Shown piece after piece: positions 56,213 to 64,000 of a stretch of DNA of 64,000 nucleotides (its first letter is position 1; each line of letters opens with the position of its first letter). The stretch lies in assembly GCA_021521415.1 (NCBI GenBank), contig JAIQDT010009015.1, positions 26,461-90,460 of the forward strand, in the 5' to 3' direction. The notes beneath the pieces are model-generated. The model was given only the letters and a program-made list of their open reading frames with translations. It searched no databases and was not told the origin of the DNA. The translations under genes were made by a program, and so were the position numbers. The DNA comes from Bidens hawaiensis (Eukaryota > Streptophyta > Magnoliopsida > Asterales > Asteraceae).

Positions 56213-57061
56213 TTCTCAACTAACGTAAGAAAGTTATGTAGGTTACTATAAGTAAAGTATGGAAAAGAATATGTGCTAGCTAAATTTCTAGGAACACGAA
56301 TAATAAAATAGGTGTACGTGCAAATATGTGTATAATTGCTCAAATACTAACATAAATCAAGTCATGAACGGAAGTAGTTAGGACAAGAAAGGTATTTTGT
56401 CTAGTTAACCACAACTGGCCATTGTTGTTAACCAACATCTTACTAATCTTGTACTAAATAGTTCCCGTAGTGTCGTTATTAATGTCGTTATAGAATAATT
56501 GGGTTTAAGAATCATGTTAAAAATACAAATATATATATATATATATACACGACGTGTGATACAGAACATACATATTTCAAGGCTTAGACCTTAATTATAA
56601 TCGTATAAATAAACCATTGGAATACTTTCCAATACATCTAATACAAAAAAATGTATGTAAAGAAAATTATATGATAAAAGAATCGATAGTAGGACAACAG
56701 GATGCTGCCTATAATATCTAGCCTTATCTAAAGTATTTTGACTGTTATCAAGATTTCAAACACTTTACAGAAAAGTTGACTGATTACTTCGACGTTTTCT
56801 GCCACTAAAGATTTAGCACGTGTAACTAACACTATCATTGCAAACTAATTGTTAGATAGCAGAAATTTATACAACAGTAACCTTATCAATTTAATGTCGA
56901 CCACAGTAAAGAAACTGTTCTCAAAGATTAAAGTAGAAGCTTTAATCAATCATGATGAGCAAACCTAGAAATCTTTATTTAAGCAACTCACTACTGAAGC
57001 TAAAACTTCAAACCAACCAAATTCCTCGCATAGCTCATACCCAAAACAATATATATTCAAT

Positions 57062-58542
57062 ATGATGGCAAGTCGTCAGCCCTCTACTCAATCAGCCGCT
57101 AAATCCTCAAACGCAGCAGGGACACGTGCACAGACCGAAGACCACCCATTCCTTCAGTTTAAGGATTTTCATGCCTACGTAAGATATCAAGTCCTCAAAG
57201 AAATAAATGTCAAAACAATTAATAGTATTGACTGGAAGCAAATACGAACAATCGAACCACATAATCGCTTGGCAATTTTGCTACGAATGGATACACCATG
57301 GCGTCGATTCTTCGATATCCTAGAACCTTCATACAACGAACTCGTATATGAATTCTGGTCCACGTTTTATTTTGCACCTCGCAAAAATCTTACTAGTCCA
57401 TCTATGCACTTCAGACTCGGGGACAGAAAGTTCAGATGTCACTAAACGAATTCGCTTTACGCTTGGGTATTTATTCTGCGGATGAGGTTAACTAATCTAT
57501 ATTTACAGAAGCTGTAACCGACATTCCCGCTCATATACATGATTATTGGAACAACCATTCAACAAAACAATGGGGTTCAAATAATTACTCTACTTCTTAT
57601 ATTGATCCTTTGTATCAATATATGCACCTTGTTATTGCTAACACGATCAGAGAGCGTACGACTAACTTACAAAGGGTTAGTTCAACCGACCTCTTTCTTC
57701 TTCACAGTATATTTAAGTCAGTTCCATGTAATATTGTTTATTTTCTTGCTATGAACTTTGAGCAATATAAAAAAAATCGATATCCGAAAAACCTCTTTGG
57801 AGGATCATATATAACCAGGCGAGCCAAATCCTTAGATATTTTAACTGATCAGGTTATCCAAGTATTATCTCCACCAAGACAACCTGGATATGTAGGTGTT
57901 GAAGATATCAAGATAATTCCTGATTTCTTACAACCTGAGATTGCCCCACTTTTCTTAGAAAGTACCACACCTCAAAAATTGCAACAGGAATTGATGCAGT
58001 TTCCTCCATCGTCATTTTACCGACATGATTTACGGTCACAGTTACCATTTGTGATTGAACATGTTTCAATCAACACACCTCAGACACACCATGATCAACC
58101 ACAAACACCTAGCTTCTACCAGCCGCTTTCACCCTTATGGTCCGAGCAAGGAATAATACCACCATTCTTTTTCGATGAGAACATGTTAATTCAAGACATG
58201 ACAATGACAGACCAACCTCTGTCACCGTTATGGCAACAAAAAAATCCTCCACAACCGACAGATTATCAAGAACAACCACAACCATCCAACGAAGAAGCCG
58301 GACCAAATACGGTACCTCCGGTAAACCCGCCTCCAGACCAAACGAGGGTAGACAGAGCCACAACAGTTGAACAGGTCAGGAGGATAGCCTTGCAAATCGA
58401 ATGGCTAAAACAAAGGAATAGGTGGCAGGAAGAAATGTTAAGGCGGATAGCTAATACTATTTCCATACAGATCACTTCACCACCTCCACCTATTGAAGTT
58501 GACTCTGGGTCTGAATCTGACCCTGATTCTGATAAAGACTGA
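57062..58542 (+). pseudogene. Plant-transposon-like ORF of element X, broken
   Basis: Starts MMASRQPSTQ. The conserved part reads DTPWRRFFDILEPSYNELVYEFWSTF, then, after a frameshift near 57420, LNEFALRLGIYSADEV, a stop codon near 57495, and DPLYQYMHLVIANTI, DLFFLHSIF and NLFGGSYITRRAKSL. The Pro/Gln-rich C-terminus (PLSPLW repeated, PPPPIEVDSGSESDPDSDKD) ends at 58542. This layout (TPWRR..., F.FR..., ...LYGGAY..RIA..) matches the large ORF that accompanies many Asteraceae LTR elements and is often labelled a putative plant transposon protein. Its function is unknown. It takes the place of gag; I see no zinc knuckle here. Confidence 0.6.
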
Positions 58543-58689
58543 GTTATATGCAGACACTGGTCTTTTACCGGCAGACTCTAAAGAACTGGAATGCATTCAT
58601 TTGATGTCAATTTCCTCTGTTGTTTACAATTTGCAAAACCTAGGTTGCCTCCATAACTTAGGGAGAGAATTTTTCCCTTAAGCAATGAG

Positions 58690-59010
58690 GTGAGGAAAAA
58701 GTGGCGCCAAGAGGAGCAAAGGCCACAATTCTGTGGAATTTCTAAAAGTTCTATGAAAAGGAGAGCAAAAAGATACGAACGATGTATGGGATGTGGGAAC
58801 TGGTCTCACGAGGGAAGGTGTAGGAAGAGTCAAACTCAATCCCAGTATGAGTATACTGAACTGATAAGGATGGGCGCTATTAGGTATAAAACCGAACGGT
58901 CCATTAGAATTGGGAGTCATGCTCACCACAGGATTGAGGAAGAATTGACCCACATCTTGAACAAAACTGGTCTTAACGATCTGACCTTAAAAGAGTCACT
59001 CGGTTTGTAA
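58690..59010 (+). CDS. Short Cys-containing ORF of element X
   Basis: About 106 codons, basic, containing CMGCGNWSHEGRC, a CxxCxxxxHxxxC-like knuckle, and a helical C-terminal part (RIEEELTHILNKTG). It may be the nucleocapsid-like remainder of the element; no start is favoured. It ends directly before a tRNA-like sequence. Confidence 0.4.
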   Translation: MRKKWRQEEQRPQFCGISKSSMKRRAKRYERCMGCGNWSHEGRCRKSQTQSQYEYTELIRMGAIRYKTERSIRIGSHAHHRIEEELTHILNKTGLNDLTLKESLGL

Positions 59011-59011
59011 A

Positions 59012-59110
59012 AGGGGGAAATTGGCCGTCCCATGGAATCGAACCCGGGTCTAGGCCAAATCCCATCCTCTTTCGTGCACTAGCCAACCATTGGGCTAAGT
59101 GCCTAGTGCT
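59012..59110 (-). repeat. tRNA-like sequence, probable SINE fragment
   Basis: On the minus strand, an A-box-like TAGCCCAATGGTTGG (59097-59083) and a B box GGTTCGATTCC (59044-59034) are 38 nt apart, as in tRNA genes and tRNA-derived SINEs. I could not fold a full cloverleaf, and no poly(A) tail or target duplication is clear. A tRNA pseudogene is the alternative. Confidence 0.5.
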
Positions 59111-59431
59111 GTTATATAATCTCGTTTCAATAATTATAAGTACATATGTGTTTATATATAGCAAATCATATCAAATAAGAAGTTTTATGTTTCTTATACA
59201 AACACGTCCGGAAGTTCAAAAGATATTAATTTAAAGGTACATGAACGGAAATATCTAGGAAATGCTATAAATGGTTATAAGTACGAACTCTGAGGGAGTC
59301 GAGCAAAGTAAATGGTAGGAAGAAGCCTACCAGAGAGTCGGAAAAAAAAAGGAAATATGAAATGAAAGTAATTCCGATCATAGTATCACAAGGTAAATGT
59401 CAAGGAATAAGCTAGAGAATTACAATATTGG

Positions 59432-59432
<1 letters not shown>

Positions 59433-59464
<32 letters not shown>
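59433..59464. repeat. (TA)n at the pol deletion junction of X
   Basis: TA dinucleotides directly upstream of the pol remnant. This is the point where non-pol sequence joins the last codons of integrase. Confidence 0.9.
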
Positions 59465-59467
<3 letters not shown>

Positions 59468-59473
59468 AATACA

Positions 59474-59747
59474 GAAATTGCCCGATGAGCTCGCTGGAAT
59501 CCATCCTACTTTTCACGTGTCTCAATTGAGGAAATGTTTAACAGATGAGGAGGCCCATGTGCCTCTTGATGATATCGAGCTTGATAGTAAGTTAAACTAC
59601 GTTGAAGAGCCTATCGCTATACTTGACCGTCAGGAAAGGCGTTTGAGGAATAAAGTGGTTAGGCAGGTTAAGGTGCAGTGGAAGCACCGTAAGGGTTTCG
59701 AGGCTACTTGGGAATCCGAAGATGAGATGATGAAAGTGTATCCGTAA
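59474..59747 (+). pseudogene. C-terminal end of chromovirus pol in X
   Basis: Reads LPDELAGIHPTFHVSQLRKC, then LNYVEEPIAILDRQERRLRN, then VKVQWKHRKGFEATWESEDE and a stop. It corresponds to the integrase tail and chromodomain-like end of E1 and E2 ([10 protein letters not shown] ... [12 protein letters not shown]). Everything upstream in pol is missing. Confidence 0.88.
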
Positions 59748-59788
59748 TTGTTCCTGTCGCATCGGGATTCGGGGACGAATCCCATTGT

Positions 59789-59800
59789 AAGGGGGGTGGA
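59789..59800 (+). promoter_or_regulatory. X polypurine tract
   Basis: AAGGGGGGTGGA just before the 3' LTR start TGTAACACCCG at 59803. Confidence 0.8.
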
Positions 59801-59802
59801 CT

Positions 59803-60525
59803 TGTAACACCCGTAAATTTTCAGTTCAAAGAATAAATCTTGTAAAGTATGTGTAACGCCCTAAATTTCTCCGAATCCTGCGGTTGTAAGCCAAAGAAAC
59901 ATTAGTTAACTTAACTTTCAGACCAACTTCGCATGCTATGAAACTAGGAGGGGGTTATGTGAAACACTGACTTATTTTAGTCCTTGGAACCTAATTTAAA
60001 TATGAATTAATCTAGGGGGGCTTTATGAAAAGTTAGAAATTAATTCCCTTGTGGCCAAATATCTCGTTTCTTTTTAAAACCATAAATTGTAAAGGTGATA
60101 TTTGTTGTCTAAATAATTCACAACCACCCCCACTTTCTATTTTTTTCTTTTCCTTGTCCGATTGGAAATGCAAGAGCAGCCAACAACCCCATTTTCTTTT
60201 GTTCATCCATGATTGAAGTGTATAAATCCAATTCAAGATTGATATTTAAAATCCCTACAAGTCTTTTGCATCTCAAATGATCATTGTATCTCGTATATTG
60301 ATCGATAAATGGCTTGTTCTAGGCTAACCGCGTATGCTACCCTTTTGTGTTTTTGGCATGGAGTTTTTGTTTTGGTTTCTTCTGTAATGGACTTTGGGTC
60401 CTACTACTAGAAAACAGGGAGATCAAACAAACACTCAAATACATAATTGTGTTCAGAAGGTTTTTGTGTGGGGTTTGGAGTGCAATTATTCGGCTGACAC
60501 AACATATACCAACATATATTTTGAA
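59803..60525 (+). repeat. X 3' LTR, truncated
   Basis: Matches 41772-42503 with a few substitutions, then homology stops at TTTTGAA|TGTTAG. The remaining about 1160 bp of LTR, with the predicted intron, is missing in the window. Confidence 0.85.
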
Positions 60526-63500
60526 TGTTAGTAGTTACGGTGGCTTCCAAAAAGCCAACGGTGGGTACAAACTGCCTTACGACAGCTATATCTTCAACTC
60601 CCACCGTAGCTTACGGTGGGTACTGTAAGCTACGGTGGACTTCACTCTAATTTCATTTTCTCGTTTTTGCCATAACTTCCTCATTCTAAGTCCGTTTTCT
60701 TCACCGTTTTCGCCTACGTTCTCGTAATTCCATCTTCTATCTTCTCATACCTGCCATTACATGAGTAAACATAGTTATCTAATTCAACAAAATAAACATA
60801 TTAAACGCTGGTGAATATTAACGAACTTAAACCACTTAAGGGTTGCCCCATGGACCACCCGTCACATCCCCACACTTACACGTTGCTTGCCCTCAAGCAA
60901 CATCTCAATACAAAAAATTTTTCATTACATTCAACTTGTATCCACCAATCTTACCACAGATCCGTTTCGGTTAAGGTCCCAAGTCATACCCTATTCCCTT
61001 GTTTTTATCTGGTGCACTAGTTCAAAGTTGATAACCCACCAAATAATTTGATGTTACCATTTAAAACTATGGAACCGCCCAAATGAGTGTACCTTGTTTC
61101 CGGTTAGGGCACACATGATCACACCCCTCATAATATAACATCTCTCCTCTCGGTTTAATATCTGAACCAACATAAAATGTGCTAGTATCTCTCTACCCTC
61201 AATACCAAGTATATCTCCACCTATTACCCACCGGTTGCATAGAGAATAGAACTAAGGGTTTGTTGTGGCTTACGTTAGGGTGTGGAAGCAGATTTATTTA
61301 GTGACTTATGGTGGATGAAACCCAATTTATTTAACAAACAGATCACTCACTCACAATTATTTACAAACGATACTAACTCAAACATCGACTCTTTTTTTGA
61401 GCTTTTCTTTGATTTTCCAACTTTTTTTTAACATTAATATGTACAAACAACTGACCCGAGACATACGTACATTGTGTACTATGCTCGACAAACAACTTAT
61501 ATACAACTCTTAACATACCGGGTTTCATCCACAGGGTTAAAACAAAAGGCCAAGGCTAACACGGCTTGTAATGTGGGTTAAAAAGAGCAACGAAAAATGG
61601 AAAAGGCAACAATTGGCTCCTAAGGGATAATGTAAGGCAGGGATTTTTTTTTGTAAGGCCAATATAAAATGGGTTCTCTAAAGTCCTATTTCTCCATACA
61701 GGTGGTGGTATTAAGATCTCGAAATGCATGAGACAACCAAGTTCTAGATATCATGGGCATACCGGTTACTCTCTATAATGGCACTCATATGACATGTGTA
61801 TATACTATATATTATATGTGTATTATGTATAAAGAAAATCTCAAACACGTACCGGAGGAATTAGGCTGCCGATATGAAACATTTGTACCCGTCCCCATGA
61901 CTCATTATCCCATCTAAACGGTCCATTTTAATTTTTCCTTTTTTTTTTAAAAAACAACTAGGCATATGTTATTTAAGGAATTATGACCATGAAAAGGGAC
62001 CAAAACTTTACCCGCCATCTTACCACTTTTCGGTTTCTTTAAAAACACATTTTTTTAATTTTTTTTTATTTTTTCTGATTTTTTAATTTTTTCTTTATTT
62101 TTTTTTAAACGAATTTTTTTTAAAAACAAACGATAATTTCCTCATCCCCACACTTGGGATACATTGTCCTCAATGTATGGTTTTGAGAAAATAAAAACAA
62201 AGACACTACTAAGTAAAACTCTACTTCCTTCCATGAAAAACCCGGGTTGTTCCCAACATAGTGTCGAAGAGAAATCCATAAGAATTTCCCCACACTTGGT
62301 TTTTTGCTAAGATGGTAGTTTAAAATACCACTAACAACAAACAAACTAGAAATTATAATGCAAAATAAAAATTAAAATATAAAAAATGTACAATTACCAC
62401 CTTTTTGAAACTTTTATGACATTCAAGGTGGGTGACTAGCCCAATCCCGTGCAGCTTTGTCTTTATAAGCACGCTCCTTTTCAAGCAATTGTTGCCAGTC
62501 TTCCGGCAAACTAGGGTCGGGCCCGAACATCTTCAATCTCCACCCTAGATCATTTAGGTTAGGTGGATGTCTCATTTTTGTCTTCCTTGGTCGGCCACCT
62601 TTTTCTGCCACCTTCTCAGTCTGTTGATGCTCAACTTCTTTATTCTCAACTAACCTGTCAATCACAAAAACACTCTACTTTCGAGTGATCCTTGCTCAAG
62701 GATACACACTTGTTAACAAAATCCGCCTTTAGGATTTCCTTGTCAACAAAAGAGTTAGTATTATTTTCAAATAATAATAATCGTTTATCATGATTCCCAC
62801 ACTTTATTCCCAGTGTCCCCTTGGCACAATCAATCACTGCAAGTGAAGTGGAAAGGAAGGGTCTACCCAATATGACTGCGGGTTGAGTGTTAGTTACATT
62901 TTTAGCATAATCAAGCACTAAAAAGTCAACTGGGTAACAGAAATCCTCCACATGTACCATCACATTATATATCATGCCTCAGGGAAGTGTATGGGTTTGA
63001 TCCTCTAATACCACGGTGGTGTTTACTTTCTGTAGCGGACCAAACTCATACTGATCATATAAACTACCGGGCATGATACTAACACAAGCTCCAAGATCTA
63101 GCAGTGCCCAATTAGTTCTAAATTCACCAATTTGGATTGATAAAAGGGGTACTCCTGGGTCTTGAAGTTTACTCGGGATAATATTATTATCAACCCTCTC
63201 ATCCCTTATTTTGGTTAATTTGTCATATAAACATTTATCAAAAGAACAATTTCACAAAAAGATGTTTCATTCGGTTGTAATTCAGAGTTATTTTGAAAAA
63301 CTGTTTCATAATTACCCACATTTTCAATCTCATCACTAATATCTTCCACCACCCTCTCAACAAACTGTGGTGTTGGATCACTATGAACACTATAAGTTTC
63401 AAAATTAGATAAAAGACTTACCGCATTGATATGCACGTTGTTCCCCTTTTTTAAACTCGAGTTGTTTTTCTTCAAATTCGCCACATCGGTTGCAAGTTGA

Positions 63501-64000
63501 CCCATTTGAGTGGTCAATGATTGGATGGCTTTGTCTCGGACTTCATCCTTTTGCATTCTAACCTCATCAAGTTGATTTCTTCGTTGCATGTCTTGTTACA
63601 TCAACTTCAACATGTCCATAACCTCATTTCCACTCGATGAACTTTGACCCATTGACACACTTTGACCGCCACCCCCTTGACCTTGAAATCCTTGATTATT
63701 CCCTCCATGATAATTACCTTGGTTATTATATTGTTGGCGAGGGACATAATGGCTTTGACTTCCTTGAAAATTCGGGTTAGATTGAGTGGCCGGATTTCCA
63801 TAACTAAAATTCGGGTGATTTCTTAACCCGGGGTGGTAGGTGTTGGAGTTCATGTTGTAATTCCTACCACCTCCCCCTTGAAGTGCATTCACCTCTTCCA
63901 CTGATGCTTGACCTACCATACACACCTCCGAAGCATGACCCAATTCGTTACAATTTTTACAAACATTGATTACTTGATTAGTGGCTTGTACATTTCCTTC
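60526..64000 (-). mobile_element. Athila-like gypsy element, minus strand, runs off the window
   Basis: On the minus strand there is gag (zinc knuckle, Asn/Gly/Gln-rich part), then a protease-like domain, then a short tail. A 1.5-kb non-coding 3' region (about 62420-60867) contains the CCCCACACTTG and CCTCAA strings common in Athila-type 3' regions. An LTR-like piece follows at 60866-60526, starting TGTGACGGGTGG after a purine-rich GTGTGGGGA. Reverse transcriptase, RNase H and integrase are not present. The LTR piece has only a U3-like part, so the junction at 60526 may be a deletion rather than an insertion border. Confidence 0.6.
62423..63999 (-). pseudogene. Athila-like gag-protease, no reverse transcriptase
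   Basis: From the right edge: zinc knuckle CKNCNELGHASEVC (about 63962-63918) and YHPGLRNHPNFSYGN with an NQG-rich tract (to 63596). Next is a Lys/Asp-rich linker with a coiled-coil-like QMGQLATDVANLKKNN (63589-63215). The protease-like domain has LGACVSIMPGSLYDQY (about 63105) and VILGRPFL (about 62870). A TGA stop interrupts it near 62977. After about 62660 the frame shifts to a basic, Pro/Trp-containing tail ending DWASHPP (62423). In autonomous Athila elements RT follows the protease; here the tail replaces it. Confidence 0.75.

Larger units (their letters stand above)
41772..60525 (+). mobile_element. X: pol-depleted chromovirus-like LTR element, hosting E2
   Basis: The 5' LTR starts TGTAACACCCGTAAATTTTC at 41772, is interrupted by E2 (42817-55092), resumes at 55098 and ends CTTACA at 55941, giving about 1889 bp. 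A tRNA-iMet primer site follows. The 3' LTR starts at 59803 after a polypurine tract but is cut at 60525. Between them are a large plant-transposon-like ORF, a short Cys-containing ORF, a tRNA-like sequence and only the last about 90 codons of pol. Protease, reverse transcriptase, RNase H and most of integrase are missing, so it must have moved with help from another element. Confidence 0.8.

Overview
The window looks like intergenic, repeat-dominated DNA from a large plant genome. Asteraceae is my best guess, from the general character of the Ty3/gypsy and Ty1/copia proteins; the family assignment is inference. I find no intact host gene. Almost everything is a transposable element, nested several levels deep, plus fragments of two recognisable host genes (RanGAP-like WPP domain, Pumilio-24-like) that look captured by Helitron-type elements.

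Layout. 1-2.1 kb: decayed retroelement ORFs on the minus strand. About 3.15-20.38 kb: a candidate Helitron carrying gene fragments. It is split by a hAT transposon (6491-18528, 8-bp target duplication), which is itself split by a young, apparently intact Tekay/Del-type chromovirus called E1 here (8372-17526, 5-bp duplication, 2226-bp LTRs, one 1487-codon gag-pol). 21.0-22.9 kb: decayed copia gag-protease. About 22.9-26.8 kb: a second Helitron-like 5' end followed by Pumilio-24-like exons. 26784-29780: a second hAT copy. 31.0-34.7 kb: fold-back elements and an Athila-like LTR. 35.0-35.4 kb: a 5'-truncated retroelement 3' end. 37006-40714: a long minus-strand LTR with a small Helitron in it. 41772-60525: a pol-depleted LTR element (X). 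Its 5' LTR is split by a complete but frameshifted chromovirus on the minus strand (E2, 42817-55092, 5-bp duplication). 60526-64000: the 3' part of an Athila-like element on the minus strand that has gag and protease but no reverse transcriptase.

Main observation. Four different LTR families here (E1, X, E2 and the 37006-40714 LTR) each contain what reads as the same leader intron. The 5' splice site GTGAGT is complementary to an ACTCAC block near the intron's 3' end. That block is followed by a stem-loop whose sequence differs between families but whose pairing is kept, and the 3' splice site lies 26-29 nt after the stem-loop. The long-range pairing also co-varies in length between X and E2. 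In E1 and E2 the middle of the intron holds a tandem array of hairpins, unrelated in sequence between the two. In E1 the inner stem shows compensatory changes between repeat units. I read this as a structured, probably splicing-controlling RNA leader kept by selection in these retrotransposons. It rests on sequence reading only and has not been tested.

Limits: domain calls come from motifs read by eye. Age statements rest on differences I could see, not on an alignment program. Exon calls in captured fragments are short and uncertain.
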